Assembly (NCBI RefSeq): GCF_004795915.1
Contig: NZ_CP039253.1
Location: 1,116,001-1,180,000 of the forward strand
DNA length: 64,000 nucleotides
Direction of reading: 5' to 3'
From: Rhodococcus sp. PAMC28707
GTDB taxonomy: Bacteria > Actinomycetota > Actinomycetes > Mycobacteriales > Mycobacteriaceae
Within the stretch, counting starts at the first letter, position 1, and every line of letters begins with the position of its first letter. The notes below the pieces were generated by a model that saw only the letters and a program-made list of their open reading frames with translations, had not been told where the DNA came from and did not search any database. Of the stretch, positions 54,165-62,495 are shown one piece after another. A program made the position numbers and the translations under genes.

Positions 54165-55310
54165 CTAACGAAAGAGCCCTGCGACGAACGGGATCGAGTC
54201 TGCCTGTGATGCGAGCATCGCGCCGCTGTGGTCGGTGGGATACGTATGCAACGTTACCGGCTGACCGTTGGCGATCATCTGCGCAACCAACGAAAGTGCC
54301 GACGGCGCAGGCACATCCGTGTCGTAGAGACCTTGAGCGATGAACACCGGTCGGTCGTAGCCTGTGAACGGAACCCCCATGTAGTCGTTGATCAGTCCGT
54401 AGAAGTTCGGTATCTCGTTGAGCGGGCGAGAGAACAAGTCGCCGCTGACAATGCCGTCGAACTCTTCCTCTGCTTCGAGGACGCAGAGTGTCTGAGCTCG
54501 GTCGACGGTCTCGCGTCCGAGGGGCGTCAGGTAAGAGTCGATGTCGATCTCCGGATGAGCCGAACGCAACCCCGCAAGGATGTACAGCAGGTACGTCGTC
54601 AAGCCTTTACCGACGGCGATGGGAAGAAAGCCAGGGCCTGCGGGCAGAAGCGCAAGTTCGATGTTTGCCGGCACCCCGGTCCCGACGCCTCCCCGGTAAT
54701 CGAGGTCGGGGCCGCCGAACTCGGAGGCGTAGCGCGCGGTGGTGATCGCTGCACCACCGCCCTGTGACTGCCCGACGACGACCCACTTGTTGGACAGTGA
54801 CTTCTCGACAGTTCTCGAGGCCTTCACCGAATCGACGACGTTGTGCGCCTCGAGTTTGCCGTCGAGGTACGACATGATGCCGGGGGTTCCGAGTCCGACG
54901 TAATCCGTCGCGGCGACCGCGTATCCCTGCCCGAGCCAGGTTCCGAGGTACTGCCGATCGCGCGCTGGATCGGGCGGGCCGACGAGGGACGGTGTGCAAT
55001 TGTCGTCGAGACCCGATGTGCCGTGGGCCCAGGCGATGACGGGCCAGCCGCCTTCTGGCGCATTCCCCTCGGGCACGAAGAATGCTCCGGTGCTCAGCGC
55101 GGGCGCTCCGTCGGATCCGACAGTCCAATAGGTGATTCGTTTGGCGTCGCCTGCGCCCGGCAACCACAGTTCCGAGGCAAGATCTTCTACCGCGACCACG
55201 GTGCCGGGCGAGTTGTTCACCTCCTCTGCACTGGCGTACGCGACCGACCCTGCGACGAGCAGGACGGCAACTGTTGTGACAGCGGCGAAACGGCGTACGG
55301 CAGCGAGCAT
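54165..55310 (-). CDS. Secreted lipase of the LIP family
   Basis: A 381-residue exported alpha/beta hydrolase (PF03583, fungal-lipase-A/LIP type). The signal peptide (AAVRRFAAVTTVAVLLVAGSVAYASA) precedes the mature domain. The oxyanion region is AWAHGTSGLDDNC, the nucleophile is in VVVGQSQGGGAA, the acid is in GLYDTDVPAPSA and the His in YPTDHSGAM. Start ATG at 55310; the longer frame to 55454 adds no sensible signal. Likely hydrolyses external acylglycerols or esters. Confidence 0.9.
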   Translation of the reverse strand: MLAAVRRFAAVTTVAVLLVAGSVAYASAEEVNNSPGTVVAVEDLASELWLPGAGDAKRITYWTVGSDGAPALSTGAFFVPEGNAPEGGWPVIAWAHGTSGLDDNCTPSLVGPPDPARDRQYLGTWLGQGYAVAATDYVGLGTPGIMSYLDGKLEAHNVVDSVKASRTVEKSLSNKWVVVGQSQGGGAAITTARYASEFGGPDLDYRGGVGTGVPANIELALLPAGPGFLPIAVGKGLTTYLLYILAGLRSAHPEIDIDSYLTPLGRETVDRAQTLCVLEAEEEFDGIVSGDLFSRPLNEIPNFYGLINDYMGVPFTGYDRPVFIAQGLYDTDVPAPSALSLVAQMIANGQPVTLHTYPTDHSGAMLASQADSIPFVAGLFR

Positions 55311-55350
55311 GGCAGGAACTCTAGCGTCAGAAAATGCGATTCCGACCGAA

Positions 55351-56415
55351 TCAGACGCCCCCGCCGAACAAAGTTCCGAGCAGGTAGGTCGCGCCTGCGG
55401 CTCCGTAACCGATGGCCAATTGACGCAGCGCTCGCTTGACGGGTGGTCCGCCACTGAGAAGGCCCACGACGAGACCAGTGCAGATCAACGCAATTCCGAC
55501 CAGTACCGACGCAACCACAAGTGCTGCAACGCCTTCCATTCCTACGAGGTAGGGCAACACTGGGATGACCGCGCCCGATGCGAAGAAGCAGAAGCTCGCG
55601 ATTGCAGCCCCGACGCCCGTGCCGACGGATTCGTGGGTGTCGGCCGCTGGACCCAGGTCGTCGTCCCCCGTCATACTCTGCAGCACCTTCGAGGCTTTCG
55701 ACTCGGCCTCGTCCGAGCTCATTCCACGTGCCCGATAGACCAGTGCCAATTCGTTGGCGTCGACGTCGAGGTTGTGCAATGCATCGCGCGCTCCCAGGTC
55801 GGGTGACGAGGCTTCGAGCAGTTCCCGCTGCGAGCGCACCGAGACGTACTCCCCTGCCCCCATCGACAACGCCCCTGCCAGCAGGCCGGCGAGTCCCGTC
55901 AGCAGGACAATATGGTTGGAGACCCCGCTGCCGCTGATGCCCAGCACCAAAGCGAGGTTGCTCACCAACCCGTCGTTCGCGCCGAACACTGCTGCACGGA
56001 ACGTCCCCGACAACCTGTTGCGCCCACGTGCGGCCAGAGCCCTGACCACTTCGGCATGAATCTGCTCGTCCGCGATCATCGCTTCGGTCGCGTCGCCGTC
56101 GAGTGCATACGGTGACCTGGACTCTGCCCGCTGCGCCAACGCCAGCACGAACACCGACCCGAACCGCCGCGCGAGCACCCCCAACAGCCTCGTGCGGAGG
56201 TCGCCCCTCAGTGGCGTCCCGACGCGATCGCCCAGCAAGGTGCGCCAATGCCGCTCGTGCCGACCCTCGGCTTCGGCCAGAGCGAGAAGGATTTCTCGCT
56301 CCTCACCGCTGCGACGCTCAGCGAGATCGCGGTAGACAGCGGCCTCTGCCAACTCGTCGGCGAGGTAGCGTCGCCACCGTTCGACGTCTTTGGCTGACGG
56401 GGCGGGTTGGACCAT
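55351..56415 (-). CDS. Ferritin-like/VIT1 fusion membrane protein
   Basis: A 354-residue protein. The N-terminal helical domain (1-130) carries di-iron ferritin-like motifs (ADELAEAAVYRDL, EAEGRHERHW, DEQIHAEVVRAL). A C-terminal CCC1/VIT1 membrane domain follows with FGANDGLVSNLALVLG and GALSMGAGEYVSVRSQ. VIT1-type proteins transport Fe2+ or Mn2+. A rubrerythrin-like domain attached to it (as in Agrobacterium MbfA) links iron or peroxide sensing to export. ATG at 56415. Confidence 0.9.
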   Translation of the reverse strand: MVQPAPSAKDVERWRRYLADELAEAAVYRDLAERRSGEEREILLALAEAEGRHERHWRTLLGDRVGTPLRGDLRTRLLGVLARRFGSVFVLALAQRAESRSPYALDGDATEAMIADEQIHAEVVRALAARGRNRLSGTFRAAVFGANDGLVSNLALVLGISGSGVSNHIVLLTGLAGLLAGALSMGAGEYVSVRSQRELLEASSPDLGARDALHNLDVDANELALVYRARGMSSDEAESKASKVLQSMTGDDDLGPAADTHESVGTGVGAAIASFCFFASGAVIPVLPYLVGMEGVAALVVASVLVGIALICTGLVVGLLSGGPPVKRALRQLAIGYGAAGATYLLGTLFGGGV

Positions 56416-56434
56416 GGAGTCAACCTACCGGCGT

Positions 56435-56602
56435 CTACCTCGGATCGTAGACACCCGTTGATACTGCCTTGACCAACCTGCGCGGCACCTGAAAACTAGT
56501 GCCGTCTACCCGCACGGTCACAAGATCCGGTACCACTGCCTTCCACTGCGCCCGCCGATTGCGAGTGTTGGAGCGTGACATCTTTCGTTTCGGCACGGCC
56601 AT
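56435..56602 (-). CDS. rpmF: 50S ribosomal protein L32
   Basis: A 55-residue L32: [22 protein letters not shown] at the start and [17 protein letters not shown] at the end. It contains no Cys, so it does not bind zinc. It starts 3 bp after the rpmE2 stop and is the third gene of the mrf-rpmE2-rpmF operon. The same protein is next to mprA in M. tuberculosis. Confidence 0.93.
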   Translation of the reverse strand: MAVPKRKMSRSNTRNRRAQWKAVVPDLVTVRVDGTSFQVPRRLVKAVSTGVYDPR

Positions 56603-56605
56603 GTT

Positions 56606-56866
56606 TCAGGCACCCTTCCTGGTTCGACGTCCATAACGCTTTTCGAACTTCTCGACGCGCCCCTGGGTGTCCATGATTCTCGTGGCACCGGTCCAGAACG
56701 GGTGAGATTCGCTGGTGACGTCGACGACCACGAGCGGATAGACGACGCCGTCCTCCCACTCGACATCGCGGGCGGAGGTGATGGTGGAGCGAGTGAGGAA
56801 CTGTGTTCCCGTTCCCGCGTCCCGAAACACCACCGGGTGGTAGTCAGGGTGGATACTCTTCTTCAT
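56606..56866 (-). CDS. rpmE2: 50S ribosomal protein L31, type B (zinc-independent)
   Basis: An 86-residue L31 of the long B type, lacking the CxxC zinc ligands: [16 protein letters not shown]...[28 protein letters not shown]. Type B L31 replaces the zinc-binding form under zinc limitation. The ATG at 56866 overlaps the mrf stop by 4 bases, so it is translationally coupled to mrf. Control by the Zur boxes upstream of mrf is likely. Confidence 0.95.
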   Translation of the reverse strand: MKKSIHPDYHPVVFRDAGTGTQFLTRSTITSARDVEWEDGVVYPLVVVDVTSESHPFWTGATRIMDTQGRVEKFEKRYGRRTRKGA

Positions 56867-58125
56867 TCTGTTGCCTCTCTGTTGACATCCGAATATGGGG
56901 ATTGGATTCTGTCGCAGGGATCTTCGTGACTGCTTCCGAATGGGTCCGCCCACGTGATCCACGTCTCGCGCATCAGCATTTCGTCGTCGGACACCAGCGC
57001 CCACCGCAGTGTTCGATCGATTTCCGACGGATCGGCAGTGTGAACCAGCACCACGAGAGAGGTGTCGCGATCACCGAACTCCTCGTCCCACCGCAGCGCG
57101 GCCATCGCACGTCTGGTGAAGTCGGCACGGTTCAGTTCATTGGAGTTCATCGCCGCCAGCCACTTGCCCGCACTTGCGACGCGAAGGCCCCCGCCTGCGG
57201 ATTCGACCCACAGAGCCTCGTTCGGTTGCGTGGCCACCCAGGCTCGCCCACGGACACTGACGACGCCGTCGAGCAGTACGTCGACGGCCTCGTGGAGCCG
57301 CTCCGGGTGGAACGGACGTGATGCGGTGAACTCGACGAGCGAAACGCCACAGTCCTCGGTGAGTGGCGGCTGCCCTCGCAGCAGCGGTGAGTGCGCATCG
57401 GACACCGCACCGCGTCGCGCGTCGAAAGGCACTGCGCTGAGCAGCATTTCACCGTCGACGATGGAATCGACATCGATCCACGCAACGGGGGCGCCTGGCG
57501 CGAGCCGCGCCAGGACTGCGGCGAGCGGTCCCCGATCCCAGCTTTCGACGTCGAAGCCTGCCGTGACGACGAGCGCGTCGGCGTACTCGACCTGCCCGAC
57601 TACCAACTGGGCAAGCGTCCGCTCGTCGTCGTGACTGGCTGGCGCACCCCGGTCGGCGAGGGAATCGTCGCCGGTCGCGTCGTCGAGCCACGTGGCTGCA
57701 TCGAGGCAATTGATGACGGCTTCGATGCGGACGTCACGCGAGGCCGGTCCGTCGACCCGACCGACGATGCCTTCGACGACGATGTGCCGGATCGCCCAGC
57801 ACAACACCGCTGGTTCGAGAGCCGGGTCCATGGCGAGCACTATCCGGTGGATGGAACTGCGGTTCGAGAGTGTGCGGAGCAGCGGCAGCAGGTCTTGGCG
57901 CAGAGTGCAGGAAACGCATCCGTGCGCGAGTTCGAGGATCGTCTCGCGCGGCTGCTCTCCCGTCGTATAGATGGTTCTGCGCACGACACCCTCGCGTACG
58001 CGGTCGAGGTCGTGGCGCACGGTGACGGTTCCCTCGGTGAGAAGTGAGGTCACCACCGCATCCATGGCTCCGGTCCAGCCGGACACGAGAACCACCGGTG
58101 TGCGGCGGTCCGTGGGGAGATTCAC
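56863..58125 (-). CDS. mrf: Mrf/CobW-like protein of the zinc-starvation ribosome locus
   Basis: A 420-residue COG0523 (CobW/YciC) relative close to mycobacterial Rv0106/Mrf, the factor that recruits hibernation protein to zinc-free ribosomes. The Walker A site is degenerate: [10 protein letters not shown] replaces GxxGxGKS/T, lacking the Lys. The family metal motif is retained as GCVSC (Cys70, Cys73). The C-terminal [18 protein letters not shown] and [13 protein letters not shown] blocks match. GTG at 58125 with AGAGAGGG 5 nt upstream is preferred; an ATG at 58155 lies inside the Zur box. Confidence 0.88.
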   Translation of the reverse strand: MNLPTDRRTPVVLVSGWTGAMDAVVTSLLTEGTVTVRHDLDRVREGVVRRTIYTTGEQPRETILELAHGCVSCTLRQDLLPLLRTLSNRSSIHRIVLAMDPALEPAVLCWAIRHIVVEGIVGRVDGPASRDVRIEAVINCLDAATWLDDATGDDSLADRGAPASHDDERTLAQLVVGQVEYADALVVTAGFDVESWDRGPLAAVLARLAPGAPVAWIDVDSIVDGEMLLSAVPFDARRGAVSDAHSPLLRGQPPLTEDCGVSLVEFTASRPFHPERLHEAVDVLLDGVVSVRGRAWVATQPNEALWVESAGGGLRVASAGKWLAAMNSNELNRADFTRRAMAALRWDEEFGDRDTSLVVLVHTADPSEIDRTLRWALVSDDEMLMRETWITWADPFGSSHEDPCDRIQSPYSDVNREATE

Positions 58126-58140
58126 TGAGGCCCTCTCTTC

Positions 58141-58153
58141 GACAATGATTGTC
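58141..58153 (-). promoter_or_regulatory. Zur box upstream of mrf
   Basis: GACAAT-G-ATTGTC is an exact palindrome, extended by CATTG on the right, matching the actinobacterial Zur pattern centred on AATCATT/AATGATT. It lies 15 bp upstream of the mrf GTG, where Zn-loaded Zur would block transcription. Confidence 0.8.
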
Positions 58154-58195
58154 ATTGCGTCCCAAGGCACGCTACATTCGTCGCGTCCAGTTGTC

Positions 58196-58212
58196 GAATA
58201 CGATTTTCATTA
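58196..58212 (+). promoter_or_regulatory. Zur box upstream of rpmB
   Basis: GAATACGATTTTCATTA; read on the other strand it begins TAATGAAAATC, identical to one half of the actinobacterial Zur consensus TAATGAAAATCATTTTCATTA as I recall it. The other half is degenerate. It lies 19 bp before the rpmB ATG. Confidence 0.8.
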
Positions 58213-58231
58213 CCGATAGAGAGGGGCGCGT

Positions 58232-58468
58232 ATGTCCGCGCATTGCCAAGTGACGGGGCGAAAGCCGGGATTCGGCAAGACGGTTTCACACTCACACGCC
58301 CGAACCAGCAGAAGGTGGGACCCCAACATCCAACGGAAGACGTACTACGCCCCCAGCCTCGGCCGACGCGTCACGCTGACCCTGTCCACCAAGGGCATCA
58401 AGACCATCGACCGCGACGGCATCGATGCCGTCATCACCCGGATCCGCACCCGAGGGCACAAGATCTGA
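58232..58468 (+). CDS. rpmB: 50S ribosomal protein L28, zinc-independent paralogue
   Basis: A 78-residue L28 beginning [22 protein letters not shown], as in Rv0105c. It has a single Cys, not the CxxC pairs of the zinc form. GAGGGG lies before the ATG at 58232. A Zur box sits immediately upstream. The stop overlaps the following ATG (TGATG). The usual order is rpmB-rpmG-rpsN-rpsR; here rpmG is missing after it. Confidence 0.93.
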   Translation: MSAHCQVTGRKPGFGKTVSHSHARTSRRWDPNIQRKTYYAPSLGRRVTLTLSTKGIKTIDRDGIDAVITRIRTRGHKI

Positions 58469-58692
58469 TGACCATCATCACCAAGTCCTCCAGCCACGAT
58501 TCCGGGAGCACGGAGACGCGAGTGGCACTGCAGCGTTTGCCGCGCGCTTCGAGTCCGGTACGATTGCGCAATCGCGACGCTGCGGATGGACCTCCGCGCG
58601 GTTACCTGCGGAAGTGTGGACTCTCACGCATCGACATGTGCGAGCCCGCGCGCCGCGAGGAGCTGCATGGCGTCCATAAGTCGAGCTGGTAA
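58468..58692 (+). pseudogene. rpsN: Decayed rpsN (ribosomal protein S14, zinc-independent type)
   Basis: A 74-codon frame starting on the rpmB stop. Residues from about 18 onward are clearly S14: ALQRLPRASSPVRLRNRDAADG, PPRGYLRKCGLSRIDM and a KSSW end. The first 17 residues ([17 protein letters not shown]) are not S14-like. The N-terminal half of S14 (about 27 residues) is gone and the whole preceding rpmG gene is absent, as if one deletion joined rpmB to mid-rpsN. The tail also has substitutions unusual for this conserved region ([27 protein letters not shown] includes two Cys). Very probably non-functional. Confidence 0.8.
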
Positions 58693-58706
58693 GGGAAAAG
58701 GTAGAG

Positions 58707-58961
58707 ATGGCAGTCAAGAGAGCACCGTCGAAGAAGGTCCGCGCAGAGGTTGGCCGTCGACCCAAGAAGAACCCGTTGAACGCCGCCAAGGTCACCACGG
58801 TGGACTACAAGGACATCAACCTTCTTCGTCAGTTCATTTCCGACCGCGGCAAGATTCGTAGCCGTCGCGTCACCGGCCTCACGCCGCAGCAGCAGCGTCA
58901 GGTCGCCGTCGCAGTGAAGAACGCTCGTGAGATGGCCTTGCTGCCGTTCACCAGCCGCTGA
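58707..58961 (+). CDS. rpsR: 30S ribosomal protein S18, zinc-independent paralogue
   Basis: An 84-residue S18: basic N terminus ([23 protein letters not shown]), [48 protein letters not shown]. It has no Cys, so it is the zinc-free form. AAGGGAAAAGG precedes the ATG, 14 bp after the rpsN remnant. Last gene of the Zur-controlled rightward operon, followed by a strong terminator. Confidence 0.95.
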   Translation: MAVKRAPSKKVRAEVGRRPKKNPLNAAKVTTVDYKDINLLRQFISDRGKIRSRRVTGLTPQQQRQVAVAVKNAREMALLPFTSR

Positions 58962-58974
58962 TCACAGTCTTTTC

Positions 58975-59011
58975 AGAAAGGCCACGCATCCTTCGGGTGC
59001 GTGGCCTTTCT
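58975..59011 (+). terminator. Terminator after rpsR
   Basis: AGAAAGGCCACGCATCC pairs with GGGTGCGTGGCCTTTCT (one wobble) around a C(UUCG)G tetraloop. It begins 14 bp after the rpsR stop and ends in CTTTCT, a classic intrinsic terminator. Confidence 0.92.
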
Positions 59012-59072
59012 CGTGAGCCACTAAAGTTGGAGGCGCCCTACTACCGATCCGAATCGAGACCCTGAAACCTTC

Positions 59073-59996
59073 ATGTCCGGAGTTCTCGAAGGTTTCACGG
59101 TCATCTTCGTCATCATCGCGCTGGGATACATGCTGGCGCGGCTCGCGGTTCTCGGTGACCACGGCCAATTCGTCCTGAGCCGACTCGTCTTCTTCGTCGC
59201 GACCCCGGCTCTGCTGTTCGTCACGATGGCGACGTCGGATCTCGCGGTCGTTCTCTCGCCGACCCTCGCAGTCGCCGGGGTGTCCGCGCTGGTGGTCGGA
59301 TCCATCTATCTGCTCATCGCCAAGCTGGTGTCGAAACGACCTACCCCGGAAGCGACGATCGGCGGCCTCGCCTCGTCATATGTCAACGCCGCGAACCTCG
59401 GAATCCCGATCGCCGTCTACGTGCTCGGCGACGCAACTTTCGTTGCCCCACTCCTGCTCTTTCAGATCATGATCTACTCGCCGCTTGCGCTCACGATTCT
59501 CGACATCTCGACGATGGGCAAGAAGGCGTCACTGCGCAACATCCTCATCGCGCCGTTCAGAAACCCGATCGTGCTTGCCGGCGGACTCGGCCTCGCCCTG
59601 TCCATCACCGGACTCGAACTGCCCGAAGCCCTGATGCAACCCTTCGAACTCGTCGCGGGAACCGCCGTCCCCGGTGCACTGCTGGCCTTCGGTCTGTCGC
59701 TGTACGGGACCCGAGTACTCCAGAAGGGCGTCAGTCCGCGGCGAGACGTAGCACTCGCCACCGGCTTGAAGATGATTCTGCAACCCGTCCTCGGCTACCT
59801 GTTGGCTCGGCTCCTCGGCGCGGAGGGACACGAGCTTTTCGCCATCACCGTCATCTCCGCTCTCCCCACCGCGCAGAACGTGTTCGTCTTCGCCAGCCGA
59901 TACAACCGTGGCGTCGTCATGGCCAGGGACACAGCCTTCGTGACAACGCTTCTCTCGATCCCTGCCATCGCACTCGTCACGGCATTGTTGGCCTGA
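59073..59996 (+). CDS. AEC-family transporter (auxin-efflux-carrier-like)
   Basis: A 307-residue membrane protein of the AEC/mem_trans family with about ten hydrophobic helices. GFTVIFVIIALGYMLARLAVL at the N terminus and ASSYVNAANLGIPIAVYVLG match the family, with PTAQNVFVFASRYNRGVVMARDT in the second half. AEC proteins export or import small organic anions; the substrate is not predictable. ATG at 59073, 61 bp after the rpsR terminator, so an independent unit. Confidence 0.92.
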   Translation: MSGVLEGFTVIFVIIALGYMLARLAVLGDHGQFVLSRLVFFVATPALLFVTMATSDLAVVLSPTLAVAGVSALVVGSIYLLIAKLVSKRPTPEATIGGLASSYVNAANLGIPIAVYVLGDATFVAPLLLFQIMIYSPLALTILDISTMGKKASLRNILIAPFRNPIVLAGGLGLALSITGLELPEALMQPFELVAGTAVPGALLAFGLSLYGTRVLQKGVSPRRDVALATGLKMILQPVLGYLLARLLGAEGHELFAITVISALPTAQNVFVFASRYNRGVVMARDTAFVTTLLSIPAIALVTALLA

Positions 59997-60053
59997 GGAC
60001 AACTCTTGCGCAACCCAAAGGTTCTACTCAGCTCACGGCGCTACCTTGGAAGC

Positions 60054-60521
60054 ATGAGGTTTCTGGCTGCGGGAGTTTTGTTGTGCATCCTGCTCGTCGG
60101 CTGCGCGAGCGAGGCGACGACGGCAGGGCGCGTCGACGTCGATACCACTAGCAGTCCAGCCGCCACCGACCCATTGCGCTCCCCTAGTTCCCCGCCTGTT
60201 CCTGTCGAGGTCCCTGTCGGAGAGGTCGGGACGATGTTCGAATCGACACCCGAACTGATTCGCGCGGCGCCGACACCGTTCGAATCGTGGAGTCAGATCT
60301 CTCCCAACACCATCGCCATCCACTTCGTCACCGGTACGCCCGAGTGCTATGGCGCCGACGCGAAGGTCACCGAAACCGATACCGAAGTGGTGATCGCGCT
60401 AAGAACAGGCACACGCCAGGAAGCGGCAGACAAAGCCTGCATCATGGTGGCCGTATACGGCACGATGCAGATGACGCTGCACAGCCCGCTCGGAGATCGC
60501 ACCGTCGTCAACGCGGCATAA
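60054..60521 (+). CDS. Putative lipoprotein
   Basis: A 155-residue lipoprotein: signal MRFLAAGVLLCILLVGC with lipobox LVGC, then a Ser/Pro/Thr linker (a likely O-mannosylation region). A small folded domain follows with two Cys (TPECYGADAKVTETDTEVVIALRTGTRQEAADKACIMVAVYG). ATG at 60054 is chosen over an ATG at 60006 because it starts the signal directly. Function unknown; convergent with the VWA gene. Confidence 0.82.
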   Translation: MRFLAAGVLLCILLVGCASEATTAGRVDVDTTSSPAATDPLRSPSSPPVPVEVPVGEVGTMFESTPELIRAAPTPFESWSQISPNTIAIHFVTGTPECYGADAKVTETDTEVVIALRTGTRQEAADKACIMVAVYGTMQMTLHSPLGDRTVVNAA

Positions 60522-60545
60522 CAGGCGAAAAAGCCCGACAAAGAT

Positions 60546-62495
60546 TCAGGACTTTCGACGCCGCTTCAGATAGTCACTGACCACAGCTGCGCCGAGACCA
60601 TCCAGATCCGGCGCAATGACTCGCCCACCGACCCGTTCGGCCATCCGATCGACGACACGCGCAAGCCCCGGATCGTCACCGAGGCGAAAAATAGTCACCT
60701 GCGCACCGAGTTTCGCAATATTGTCCAACTCCCGGACTGTGAGACCCAGAGTGCGCGGACTCGGCGGATAGTCGAAATACGCATTCCCGTCCGGTTCCAA
60801 ATGCGCCGTGGGCTCACCATCCGTCACGATCAGCACCACCGGTTGCGCGTTGGGATGACGTCGCAGATGCCGACCCGCCAACAGCAAGGCGTGGTGCAGG
60901 TTCGTGCCCTGATCGTAGGCGCCGTCCAAGCCTGCCAACTCCGACGCCGTCAACTTCTGCGCGTGACGCCCGAACCCGATCAACTGTAGATCGTCGCCCC
61001 GAAACCGCGTGCTCACCAGATGCTCGAGCGCCAACGCCGTGCGCTTCATCGGCACCCACCGACCGTCCATCACCATCGAGAAAGAAGTATCGACGAGCAG
61101 CGCGACGGCCGCCTGCGTTCGAGTTTCGGTCTCACTGATCTCGACGTCCGTGACCTGCAAGGACACCGGAAAACTCGCTCCTTGGGCTGCCGTGCGCAAC
61201 ACCGCGTTGTTGACCGTGCGCGTGACGTCCCACGGCTCGGTATCACCGAACTCCCATGCCCTCGACGCCCCGGTCGGCTCCCCCATCGCACCCGCCTTGC
61301 GGGTATCTCGCTCGCCACCGCGTCGGGAAAGCTTGCCTGCGACATCACGGAGCGCCGACTGTCCGAGCTGACGCATCGCCTTCGGTGACAGCCGCCACTG
61401 ACCGTCGGCTCCCTTGTCCATGAAACCCTGCTGCTGCAAAGCCTTTTCGAGTTCCGACAGCATTCGCGCATCCGCTGCAGCTTCCGGGCCGAGCTGTTTG
61501 AGGAGCGATTCCGCATCGATATCGTCCAGCGCAGCACCGTTGTACTGTTGCGACAGTTGGTTTCCCAGATTCTCGAGGTCAGCGATGTCCTGCAGCGCAC
61601 CCGTGCCATCGCCGAGGCCCATACCGTTCTCACCGCGGAAGTTCTGCGATCCGTCCCAATCCTCACCTGGCCTTGCCGCCTGTAGGTTCTGATCGAGTTG
61701 GTCCAGCTGGCTCAGCAGACTCGAATCACCGAATGCCTGTTGCGCCAGCGCGTCCAGCTCAGCGCGTTGCTCCGGACTGAGGGAGTTTCTCAGGCGCTGA
61801 GCTGCCGCAGCTCGCTGCGCAAGCGAATCGAGAAGCTCTTCCACGTTCTGTGGGTTCTCCGGGAAGTGCTGCCCATGCTTGTTCATGAACTCGTCGAACT
61901 GCGCGTCCGTGTCCTCGCCCTTGTTGTGCGCGTCGAGCAACTCGTTCAGATCTTTCAGCATCTCGCTGATCGCCTGCCGATCCTCATCGGTGGCACCTTC
62001 GAGCGCTTTCTTCATGCCGGCGAAACGTTGATCGAGCATCTCGCGACCGAGCAGATCCTTGATCTTCTCGTAGTTCTCCCGCGACTCCGACGAGCGCCAG
62101 TCGTAGTCCGCCAGTTCCTGCACTGCCTGCGCGGTGGACGGTGACAGATCGCCGATCTGCATCTCCTTGAAGCGCGCATCGTCATCCAGTGCGCGAGCGA
62201 GCGTCTTGCGTTCTTCGAGCACAGCCTTGTCGAGGAGCTCGCGAACCTCCTGAAGGGTGCCGTCCAAATTGTTCTTACGCAACATGTCTCGACGACGACG
62301 GTTGGCCTGAGCCGCAAGATCGTCGAGACCACGCATGTTCTGCGTACCGCGTCGCAACATCTCTTGCAAAGCCCTACGCGGAGATGCCCCCTCGAGGACA
62401 TCGTTACCGATCGATTCGAGTGCTTCCCTCAGATCGACCGGAGGAGCCAGCGGATCGGGTCCTCCGTGATATCGACCGTATCTGCTGGCCGACAT
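60546..62495 (-). CDS. VWA-domain protein partner of AAA ATPase
   Basis: A 649-residue protein. A long helical, charged N-terminal two-thirds contains coiled-coil regions and acidic segments. A C-terminal von Willebrand A domain has the MIDAS motif DTSFSM, the Thr in DQGTN and TDGEP. The architecture matches Rv0959 and resembles the MoxR-VWA or chelatase (BchI/BchD) pairing, in which the VWA partner binds the substrate. ATG at 62495 shares a base with the AAA gene stop (TGATG). Confidence 0.92.
   Translation of the reverse strand: MSASRYGRYHGGPDPLAPPVDLREALESIGNDVLEGASPRRALQEMLRRGTQNMRGLDDLAAQANRRRRDMLRKNNLDGTLQEVRELLDKAVLEERKTLARALDDDARFKEMQIGDLSPSTAQAVQELADYDWRSSESRENYEKIKDLLGREMLDQRFAGMKKALEGATDEDRQAISEMLKDLNELLDAHNKGEDTDAQFDEFMNKHGQHFPENPQNVEELLDSLAQRAAAAQRLRNSLSPEQRAELDALAQQAFGDSSLLSQLDQLDQNLQAARPGEDWDGSQNFRGENGMGLGDGTGALQDIADLENLGNQLSQQYNGAALDDIDAESLLKQLGPEAAADARMLSELEKALQQQGFMDKGADGQWRLSPKAMRQLGQSALRDVAGKLSRRGGERDTRKAGAMGEPTGASRAWEFGDTEPWDVTRTVNNAVLRTAAQGASFPVSLQVTDVEISETETRTQAAVALLVDTSFSMVMDGRWVPMKRTALALEHLVSTRFRGDDLQLIGFGRHAQKLTASELAGLDGAYDQGTNLHHALLLAGRHLRRHPNAQPVVLIVTDGEPTAHLEPDGNAYFDYPPSPRTLGLTVRELDNIAKLGAQVTIFRLGDDPGLARVVDRMAERVGGRVIAPDLDGLGAAVVSDYLKRRRKS

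Noticed and set aside
55217..56248. A 343-codon minus-strand frame overlapping the VIT1 and lipase genes in another frame
   Set aside because: Arg/Gly-rich shadow with no motif; both overlapped genes are well supported.
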